From positions 1-64,000 of the forward strand of contig JAVVTQ010000002.1 of the NCBI GenBank assembly GCA_036653595.1: a DNA stretch of 64,000 nucleotides, written 5' to 3'. This document shows, piece by piece, positions 57,791 through 64,000 of this stretch. How positions within the stretch are numbered: position 1 is the first letter of the stretch; each line of letters starts with the position of its first letter. The translations under genes were made by a program, and so were the position numbers. Origin of the DNA: JAVVTQ01 sp036653595 (GTDB lineage: Bacteria; Bacillota; Clostridia; Oscillospirales; Ruminococcaceae). Below the pieces are notes generated by a model that saw only the letters and a program-made list of their open reading frames with translations, was not told the origin of the DNA and ran no database searches.

Positions 57791-58813
57791 TTATTGTTTT
57801 TGTGCCGTTGATTCCCTGAAGACCATGCGTGGTTCAAGGCGCTTTGTGTTTGTTTCAAGCTCTTCCTCATTTACGAGAGAGAGCACCATTTTTGCAGCTT
57901 CTCTGCCAAGTTCCATGACCGGCTGCTCCACAGTTGTCAGAGATGGTTCGATAATATGGCTGAACTGGATGTTGTCAAAGCCGATAAGCTCAATGTCCTC
58001 CGGCACTTTTTTGCCGTGTTCCTTGAGTGCGGTGAGCGCGCCGATTGCCATAGTATCACACCCGCAAAGCAGTGCTGTGAAGTCAACGTTCCTGTCGAGC
58101 ATATCGCTTACAGCCGCGTATCCGCTCTCGTAGCTGTATTCTCCATGTACGAGCAGCTCCTCGCGAAATGGAATCCTGTAGTGCTTGTGCGCGGCAAGAT
58201 AGCCCGCCACACGGGCCTGCGTTGTAGACACCTCAGGCTGTCCTGTGACATATGCGATTTTATAGTGCCCCCGCTTTATCAGGTATTCCGTTGAAATAAA
58301 AAGCGCATATTCGTTGTCTATGAAAACCCCCGGACAATTTGCAATATTTGCCACTGTTCTGTCGAGCAGCACAAGCGGAAGATTATATTTAAATATCATG
58401 CATCTTACTTCGTCGATTCTGTTTGAAGACGTGGTCAGGATAATGCCGTCCACGCGCTTTGCAATGAAGGTTGCCAGATGCTTTTGTTCTGTTTCAAATG
58501 AGGCTCCGGTGCTTGACAACAGCAGAGTATAGCCGCTCTCATCCAGCTTGTCCCCAATTGCCTTTACCAGCATTGAATAAAAAGGATTTGTTATATCCGG
58601 CACAATAATCCCAATAGTGTGTGTTTTTGAGGTGACTATGCCGCGTCCCAGCAAATCGGGCTTGTACTCGGCATCCTCTATGATGGCCTTGACCCTCTGC
58701 CGTGTCAAAGCACCGACACCCTCAGCTTTATTGTTAACAACCCGAGACACTGTCGCCTTTGAGACGCCTGCCATGCGGGCGATATCTTCCATTGTCACTC
58801 TCAAGTTTTCCAC
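57791..58813 (-). CDS. LacI-family transcriptional regulator
   Basis: The 340-residue protein starts at a GTG (58813) behind AAAGGA. The helix-turn-helix VTMEDIARMAGVSKATVSRVVN (about 7-28) and hinge-helix region, then the periplasmic-binding-protein-like domain (60-330), give the full LacI build. IGFDNIQFSHIIEPSLTTVEQP is typical of it. It very likely represses the ABC transporter and catabolic genes around it until a sugar is bound. A perfect palindrome in its own leader (58847-58859) is a candidate operator. Confidence 0.92.
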   Translation of the reverse strand: MENLRVTMEDIARMAGVSKATVSRVVNNKAEGVGALTRQRVKAIIEDAEYKPDLLGRGIVTSKTHTIGIIVPDITNPFYSMLVKAIGDKLDESGYTLLLSSTGASFETEQKHLATFIAKRVDGIILTTSSNRIDEVRCMIFKYNLPLVLLDRTVANIANCPGVFIDNEYALFISTEYLIKRGHYKIAYVTGQPEVSTTQARVAGYLAAHKHYRIPFREELLVHGEYSYESGYAAVSDMLDRNVDFTALLCGCDTMAIGALTALKEHGKKVPEDIELIGFDNIQFSHIIEPSLTTVEQPVMELGREAAKMVLSLVNEEELETNTKRLEPRMVFRESTAQKQ

Positions 58814-58846
58814 CGAAATCCTTTGTCTGCGTTGATTTCATTTTTA

Positions 58847-58859
58847 GTAATATTATTAC
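58847..58859. promoter_or_regulatory. Candidate LacI operator
   Basis: The 13-base perfect odd palindrome GTAATA-T-TATTAC lies 34-46 bases before the lacI-type GTG. LacI-family sites are palindromes of this size, though they usually have a central CG. It may serve autoregulation. Confidence 0.45.
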
Positions 58860-59028
58860 CTTACATACATTATATTAAAGAAACATTTTTGCGTAAACAG
58901 TACATATTCCATAAGAATTAGTTCGTTTGTTGCTCATATTTTCTGAATATTCGCCCCACCCTGCTGTTCGTTCAACTAATTCGATATTATATATATTATT
59001 TGAGAAACAAATTCTAACTCTTTTAATT

Positions 59029-59066
59029 AAAAACCGCCGTCGGATATTAACCGGCGGCGGTTTTTG
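59029..59066 (-). terminator. Terminator after the binding-protein gene
   Basis: AAAAACCGCCG pairs with CGGCGGTTTTT; it lies about 50 bases after the binding-protein stop. A smaller perfect hairpin, TATTGATGC-TCAC-GCATCAATA (59092-59113), sits right behind the stop codon. The stretch 58860-59028 holds no gene. Confidence 0.75.
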
Positions 59067-59113
59067 GCAGTCGATTGATTAATCGAGAACCTATTGATGC
59101 TCACGCATCAATA

Positions 59114-60157
59114 TTACATAAGCTCGGCCATTTTCTCCCAGTTTTCAGCTGTGACATCAAACCAGCCCGAACCGTAAATTGATGTGCCTTCGACTATGAT
59201 ATTCTCAAAGCCTTCGATTCCAAGGTTGTCGCCTGTCTTGATTTCTTTGCCTTCAAGTACTCTAAGCGCGACTTCATATGCTGCAGCCGCAGAGTAACCG
59301 GGATACCAGAAGCAGCTGTGTGTTACTGTGCCTGCTTTCCACGCGTCAGCGCGGGCAGCGGCGGAAGCACAACCGATGATGAGGATTTCGCCCTTTTTGC
59401 CGAGTTCTTCAACTGCGCGGCAGAAGCCCATTGTTGCAGAAGCAGAGCCGACGAAGATGGCTGTCAAATCTTTGTTGTCCTGAATAAGCTGTTTTCCGAC
59501 TTCGTATGCAGAGTCTGTTGCGCCCGACTCAATAAAGTCACCACCTGTGATGCTGACCCAACCGGGATAATCTTTCTGCATTTTCTTGTACATGGCGTCT
59601 GCCCACTGATTGTGGGAAACTTCCGTCAAGCTTCCCACAGTGATAGCAATCTTGCCCTTATCTCCGCCGTACTGGACGAAGAGGTCTGCAAAGTGCTCGC
59701 CAAATGCTTTGGCTGTGAAGGCATCGACGTTGTAGTTGATGTTCTTCAGTGTTGAACCTTCATGTGTTACGACGATAGTTCCGTTGGCCTTGGCCACTGC
59801 AAGCTGTGCGTCGACGGCGTCAGCCGCGATGGGCACCACGCAGAGTATGTCGGGATTGAGTGCAAGAGCGTCGGCAAGGCTCTGAAGCTGTGCCGCTGAA
59901 TCCTGGGATGTCGGTCCGATGTAATGGTTCTCAAGCTCATATCCTCTTTCGGATATGGTCTTCGCCCACTTGTCGGTTTCCCAGCTCATGCTGTCAAACC
60001 ATGTCGAACCGATTGCTTTGACAACAACCGCACCGACAATTTTCTTTACTTCGCCTTTAGCGTCGTTGTCTTTTGCAGGCTCCTCGGCTTTTTTACCGCA
60101 AGCGGCCATGCCAAGAGCAAGGACAAGTACCAAAAGGATTGCCACAAACTTTTTCAT
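59114..60157 (-). CDS. Sugar ABC transporter substrate-binding lipoprotein (RhaS/LsrB-like)
   Basis: This 347-residue protein has a lipoprotein signal peptide with Leu-Gly-Met-Ala-Ala-Cys (Cys20 is the lipid-bearing residue) and a type I periplasmic-binding fold. KIVGAVVVKAIGSTWFDSM and the ILIIGCASAA block are like autoinducer-2 (LsrB) and rhamnose (RhaS) binding proteins. It captures a sugar outside the membrane for the two permeases. The ATG follows GGAGGTAAAC. The stop is followed by a terminator, so the catabolic genes beyond need read-through or another promoter. Confidence 0.92.
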   Translation of the reverse strand: MKKFVAILLVLVLALGMAACGKKAEEPAKDNDAKGEVKKIVGAVVVKAIGSTWFDSMSWETDKWAKTISERGYELENHYIGPTSQDSAAQLQSLADALALNPDILCVVPIAADAVDAQLAVAKANGTIVVTHEGSTLKNINYNVDAFTAKAFGEHFADLFVQYGGDKGKIAITVGSLTEVSHNQWADAMYKKMQKDYPGWVSITGGDFIESGATDSAYEVGKQLIQDNKDLTAIFVGSASATMGFCRAVEELGKKGEILIIGCASAAARADAWKAGTVTHSCFWYPGYSAAAAYEVALRVLEGKEIKTGDNLGIEGFENIIVEGTSIYGSGWFDVTAENWEKMAELM

Positions 60158-60228
60158 AGTTTACCTCCAATAATATTTAATGGGAATAGGCCCCCATTAA
60201 TAAAGTTAATTGCGCAGCCGATGAACTT

Positions 60229-61293
60229 CTATGCCGCGTCTTCAGACCTTTTGCGTCGCATCAAGAGCTTCGCTTTCATCTTGCGTGTCAGTTCACTGAC
60301 TTGCGGTGTGTTTGCCACAACTACAATCATCAGCATCACGCCCCACACAACGCTTCTCATATACGTTGTTATTCCGGCAAGGTTCAGACCGCTTGACACC
60401 ACCTGCAATATGGCTAGCGACAGCAAAACGTTTATAACCTTGCCTGTTCCACCGATGACCAGCAGTCCTGCCAGCACCAGTGTGAGCAGTGCCTGGCTGC
60501 TAAGTGTTCCGCCGTACTCTGAGCGGACAATGCCCATTTTTGCAAAGACAAGCATTCCTCCGAACGCAGAGAATATTCCGCTCAAAATATATGCGGACAT
60601 AAGCGTCCTAACGTTATTGTTTCCGCAGTATATGTTTGCTGTGCCATTGGCACCGAGAAGCCTTGAGTTTTCGCCGTATTTTGTCTTATTTGCAAATATC
60701 GCGGCAACGATATAGCAAACAATAGTCACGATAAATATTTTGGGAACGGCATTGCCAAAAAGCGATGTGTTTCCGAAAGCGACTATTTCCGGTATCTCGT
60801 TTACAATCGAGCCACCCTTTGATATCAGCTGCGCACCGCCCTCAAACAGCTGTGCAGAGGCCGTCGTCACCAGAAGAGCATTTAGTCCGAGCTTGCTTAC
60901 AAAAAGGCCATTTATGACACCGCAGGCAACTCCGATGAGTACCGCAAATAGTATTCCAGCAATGATTCTCTGCGCATCTGATGTGAACACATCCTTAAAA
61001 ATCATACCTGTTGTTATCGATGCCATGCCCGCCGCAGAAAGGTTTGCCACGGCGACTATCGAAAGGTTCAGCCCGCCGGATATCATGATGATGAACATCG
61101 CCAGCGTGAACAGACCTGTCTCGGCCATTTGAGACATCATCGAGCGCATGTTCGCAATCGTCGGAAAGTTGCGCGAATTGAGACAGCTCATGGCAACAAA
61201 GAGGATCACTAACATCACAACCAGGCTGACGGTTCTCTTTTCTCTCAGGAAAATGTATTTAAACGTTTCCAAAGAACTGTTTTTCTCTTTCAA
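60229..61293 (-). CDS. Sugar ABC transporter permease (RbsC/LsrC family), first
   Basis: This 354-residue protein has about ten hydrophobic helices and the EAA-type loop LGANGTANIYCGNNN-like cytoplasmic turn of RbsC/AraH-type permeases. It forms the membrane channel with the other permease. The basic C-terminal end (RKMKAKLLMRRKRSEDAA) is inside. It lies 71 bases before the binding-protein gene and 49 after the other permease. Confidence 0.9.
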   Translation of the reverse strand: MKEKNSSLETFKYIFLREKRTVSLVVMLVILFVAMSCLNSRNFPTIANMRSMMSQMAETGLFTLAMFIIMISGGLNLSIVAVANLSAAGMASITTGMIFKDVFTSDAQRIIAGILFAVLIGVACGVINGLFVSKLGLNALLVTTASAQLFEGGAQLISKGGSIVNEIPEIVAFGNTSLFGNAVPKIFIVTIVCYIVAAIFANKTKYGENSRLLGANGTANIYCGNNNVRTLMSAYILSGIFSAFGGMLVFAKMGIVRSEYGGTLSSQALLTLVLAGLLVIGGTGKVINVLLSLAILQVVSSGLNLAGITTYMRSVVWGVMLMIVVVANTPQVSELTRKMKAKLLMRRKRSEDAA

Positions 61294-61342
61294 ATTGATT
61301 CACCTCGTTAATTTGAGAAGTGTTTATGCCCTTACATCCTCT

Positions 61343-62344
61343 TTATTTGTTTTCCTTGGCTTCCTTGAACTGGTTATATGAGGCAAGCGCAACGCTGATT
61401 AGGATAATCACACCGACGACAACCTTTTGCGCATATGACGGAATGCCTATTAGATAGAGGTTGTTTTTGATGAGTCCGATTATCAAAATTCCCATCACAA
61501 CCCCGCCGACTGTGCCTTTTCCGTCTTTCAATATAACGCCTCCGAAGATAGCGCCCGCAATCGCGTCGGATTGCTCCGCCAAAATCCAGTCGGACTGGAA
61601 AAGCGTGTTGTTCGCGTAGTACATCATCCCCGCAATTCCCGCGAGAAGGCCCATTATTCCATAGGCGGTAGAGTAGACAAGCGGAATGTTGAAGCCCGCT
61701 CTTGCAGCCGCTACGGGATCACCGCCGATTGCATAGATTCCGCGTCCGACCATCGTCTTGTTTAGTACGAACCATACGAGCAGTATCGTTATCAGCAGGA
61801 TTGCAAACCCTATTCCTATTCTCGCCATTCCGAGATCCGTCTGTACCTCCAGAAGATAAGTTCTGCTAAGCTGGTTCATGCCATTTGGAAGCGTCTGAAT
61901 GTAGCTGACACCCGTCAGGACAAGCATGATACTGTTGTAAATCTGTGCCATGCCGAGAGACACGATGATTCCGGGTATTCCGAACTTATAGACAAAAAAT
62001 CCGTTTATAAGTCCGCATACGGCGCCAATTGCCCCTGCGATCACAAACATGAGGTACATGCCCTGCTCTTCCCAACCCCATGCGCGGTACAGCATTACGG
62101 TGCTAAATCCACTTATTAGTCCGATTGATACGACGGACAGATCCAGGTTTCCGGTTATCATGACGATCATCAGTGCCATTGTCATAATTCCGACAAAGCT
62201 GGCGTTGTTGAGAATCGAAAACACGTTGACGAGCGAAAGGACTGCCGGGTTTATAATTGCGAATATTGCGAGAATACCCACAAAGGATATCACTCTTATC
62301 CCATCATCGCTGATCTTAAACTTTTTCTTTGCCATTGCGTTCAT
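61343..62344 (-). CDS. Sugar ABC transporter permease (RbsC/LsrC family), second
   Basis: This 333-residue protein is an RbsC-like permease with about ten helices, IGLISGFSTVMLYRAWG and the YAIGGDPVAAARAGFNIPLV cytoplasmic loop that meets the ATPase. Two different permease genes show that the transporter is a heterodimeric type, as in the Rha and Lsr systems. It starts 16 bases after the ATPase gene. Confidence 0.92.
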   Translation of the reverse strand: MNAMAKKKFKISDDGIRVISFVGILAIFAIINPAVLSLVNVFSILNNASFVGIMTMALMIVMITGNLDLSVVSIGLISGFSTVMLYRAWGWEEQGMYLMFVIAGAIGAVCGLINGFFVYKFGIPGIIVSLGMAQIYNSIMLVLTGVSYIQTLPNGMNQLSRTYLLEVQTDLGMARIGIGFAILLITILLVWFVLNKTMVGRGIYAIGGDPVAAARAGFNIPLVYSTAYGIMGLLAGIAGMMYYANNTLFQSDWILAEQSDAIAGAIFGGVILKDGKGTVGGVVMGILIIGLIKNNLYLIGIPSYAQKVVVGVIILISVALASYNQFKEAKENK

Positions 62345-62360
62345 TTTTCGCTCATCCTCT

Positions 62361-63851
62361 CTAAATCTTTATAAGCTGTTCTTGCAGGAACGTTTCGTTG
62401 ATTTCGCTCGCCATATACTCGCCCGTTATTTCACCGACGTTCATAACAAGAATTCTATTGCAGAGTGTGAGGATTTCCGGCAGGTCATCAGATATGACTA
62501 TTACGCCTATTCCGCGCTTTGCAAAGTTTTCTATGATCTCATGTATCTCGCTCTTTGAGCCGACATCGACACCAACTGTCGGGCAGTTAAATATCAGCAC
62601 TTTTGGCTCTGCCGCAAGCCATTTTGCAAGCACAACTCTCTGCTGATTTCCGCCAGAAAGGCTGTTTGCCGGCGCATCCAGCGTGGCTGCCTTAATGGAC
62701 AAATCCTTGGCCTGCTGATTCACGACGGACGTTATTTTCTTTTTGTGCATAAAAGAAAACTTGTCCGAATATCGCGATATTATGGTTGCCGCTATATTTC
62801 TGAATATCGGGATGTTTAAGAATAAGCCCTTTGTCAGCCTGTCCTCTGGCACATATCCGATTCCCGCTCTGACGGCGTCTCCCGCGTTTTTCATCTTAAG
62901 CTTTTCGCCGTTTAGGTAAATCTCGCCTCCTGTATGCGCGAGTATTCCAAACATAGACTCTGCAAGCTCTGTTCTTCCCGAGCCAAGCAGCCCGGTGATT
63001 CCCAGTATCTCTCCTTTGTACAGTTCGAAGCTGATGTTCTTGAAATCTGCATTTCGTGAAAAATTCTCTACTTTGAGTATCTGATTTGACTTGTCAATCT
63101 CAGCCTTGTACAGTCTGTCGGATATTTCCTTGCCTGTCATATAAAATGTCATTTTTGATTTGTCAAAATCTTTTGTCGGACCATCAACTACATTTTTGCC
63201 GTTTCGCATAATATTGACAAATTCAGAAACCTCGAATACCTCGTCGAGCTTATGGCTGACAAAGAGCAGTGCGACACCGCGCTTTTTGAGACCCTCGATG
63301 ATGGTGAACAGGCTGTCGATTTCCTTTGTCGTCAATGCCGTTGTAGGCTCGTCCATTATAACGAGCTTTGCGTCTTGCAAAAGTGCGCGTGCTATTGCAA
63401 CAATCTGCTTTTGTGCTACTGATATTTTGTCAACCGTCTGTTGTATATCAAGCTGAATATTCAGCTCTGACAAAATTTTCACAGCAAGCTCTATGTCGCG
63501 TTTTTTGTTTGCCATCTTGTATCCGCTTGACACGTTGTATGACATCGCGATGTTTTCCGCGACTGTCAGATTTCCAAAAAGCGAAAAATCCTGATAGATG
63601 ACTTGTACACCCATGTCCATTGATTCTCTCGGTGTTATCTTCTTAAACGATTTTCCGTCAAGGACGATTTCACCCTCGTCTGCCGTATAAAAGCCCGAAA
63701 TAACCTTTATAAGCGTGGACTTGCCACATCCGTTTTCTCCGACAAGACAATGCGCTTCGCCCGGTCTGATTTTCAAGCTGACATCCTTTAGTGCCTGAAC
63801 ACCGACGAAAGCCTTGCTGACGTTTTTAACTTCCAAAAAATACTCGCTCAC
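62361..63851 (-). CDS. Sugar ABC transporter ATPase with two cassettes (RbsA/RhaT-like)
   Basis: This 496-residue protein has two ABC domains. The first has the Walker A GENGCGKST (38-46) and a KISVAQKQIVAIARAL signature; the second has LLGSGRTEL with a diverged Walker A and a full LSGGNQQRVVLAKWL signature. This is the RbsA-type double ATPase. It drives sugar uptake by ATP hydrolysis. The genes follow in the order ATPase, permease, permease, binding protein, LacI, dehydrogenase. It is preceded by a TIM-barrel gene cut off by the window edge. Confidence 0.94.
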   Translation of the reverse strand: MSEYFLEVKNVSKAFVGVQALKDVSLKIRPGEAHCLVGENGCGKSTLIKVISGFYTADEGEIVLDGKSFKKITPRESMDMGVQVIYQDFSLFGNLTVAENIAMSYNVSSGYKMANKKRDIELAVKILSELNIQLDIQQTVDKISVAQKQIVAIARALLQDAKLVIMDEPTTALTTKEIDSLFTIIEGLKKRGVALLFVSHKLDEVFEVSEFVNIMRNGKNVVDGPTKDFDKSKMTFYMTGKEISDRLYKAEIDKSNQILKVENFSRNADFKNISFELYKGEILGITGLLGSGRTELAESMFGILAHTGGEIYLNGEKLKMKNAGDAVRAGIGYVPEDRLTKGLFLNIPIFRNIAATIISRYSDKFSFMHKKKITSVVNQQAKDLSIKAATLDAPANSLSGGNQQRVVLAKWLAAEPKVLIFNCPTVGVDVGSKSEIHEIIENFAKRGIGVIVISDDLPEILTLCNRILVMNVGEITGEYMASEINETFLQEQLIKI

Positions 63852-63897
63852 GTCTGTCTCTCCTTTAGCATCACTGCCCTAAAATTAATACCCCTAA

Positions 63898-64000
63898 TTA
63901 GATGACGAACTGTTCCATGTAGCGCTTTGCCAAGATAAGCGAGTTTTGCACATCCCTGTCGCTGCCCTCAAATGCCCTGTCTTCGATTTCAAGACAAGCC
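63898..64000 (-). CDS. Sugar isomerase/epimerase-like protein, C-terminal end only
   Basis: The minus-strand frame reads into the window from beyond position 64000 and ends at the stop TAA (63898-63900). The 33 visible residues, CLEIEDRAFEGSDRDVQNSL and a tail ending KRYMEQFVI, match the end of xylose isomerase-like TIM-barrel proteins, including the final metal-ligand Glu. It would be the second such protein of this operon. The rest is outside the window, so the call is on a short segment. Confidence 0.65.
   Translation of the reverse strand, partial: ACLEIEDRAFEGSDRDVQNSLILAKRYMEQFVI

Noticed and set aside
1..64000. tRNA, rRNA, CRISPR arrays, prophage or complete insertion sequences
   Set aside because: No cloverleaf, repeat-spacer array, integrase or transposase was seen in any intergenic region that I inspected; a dedicated tRNA search was not possible.

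Overview
The window looks like a chromosomal segment of a strictly anaerobic Bacillota, most likely class Clostridia. By eye its G+C content is close to half. Three things support this: the gene order darA-holB-ricT-(ferredoxin)-trmN6-rsmI, which matches the conserved Firmicutes yaaQ-to-yabC cluster; Gram-positive envelope genes (MurT/GatD, DUF421, YhgE-like); and anaerobe enzymes (a tungsten-type aldehyde ferredoxin oxidoreductase, desulfoferrodoxin, clostridial ferredoxins and acetate kinase). Strong AGGAGG-type ribosome binding sites and sigma-A-type promoters can be read in many places. I saw no rRNA, tRNA, CRISPR array, prophage or transposase gene.

Layout. 1-8.3 kb: the end of an EamA transporter, a C69 peptidase, an operon of aldehyde oxidoreductase, ferredoxin and a ThiS/MoaD-like protein, then a long intergenic region with a MITE-like inverted-repeat element just before thioredoxin, a Crp/Fnr regulator, a short-chain dehydrogenase and desulfoferrodoxin. 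8.6-15.3 kb: housekeeping genes, namely rplM-rpsI; tmcAL-tsaE-tsaB-rpiB-(small membrane protein)-glycosyltransferase; and divergent ackA, whose promoter overlaps that of tmcAL. 15.4-24.3 kb: a long leftward operon of M42 peptidase, nucleoside hydrolase, MurT, GatD, a rhamnosyltransferase-like GT2, rfbA, rfbD, rfbB and a zinc-ribbon membrane protein. It joins peptidoglycan amidation to deoxysugar synthesis. The GatD here has lost its catalytic Cys and His, and rfbC is absent. 24.5-29.6 kb: an FGGY kinase, cca, cyclophilin, DUF421 and a SIS-domain protein.

29.9-34.6 kb holds the least explained locus: two paralogous membrane-anchored proteins, each with a START/SRPBCC-like cytoplasmic domain, one transmembrane helix and an extracytoplasmic part made of repeated BamE-like units, followed by a six-helix membrane protein with a long low-complexity charged tail. 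I know of no described system with this composition.

35.0-39.6 kb is the DNA replication and translation cluster (darA, holB, ricT, trmN6, rsmI, yfcE) with an extra ferredoxin gene. 39.9-55.3 kb carries two MATE transporters, a large diguanylate cyclase with sensory domains on both sides of its GGDEF domain, a TetR-controlled RND/MMPL exporter with a YhgE-like secreted partner, a class I glutamine amidotransferase, an amino acid permease, tadA and a CPBP protease. 55.4-64.0 kb is a sugar utilisation operon read leftward from beyond the window edge: TIM-barrel isomerase, RbsA-like ATPase, two permeases, a lipoprotein binding protein, LacI regulator, zinc alcohol dehydrogenase, a second TIM-barrel isomerase and RbsD. 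Its substrate cannot be read from sequence alone.
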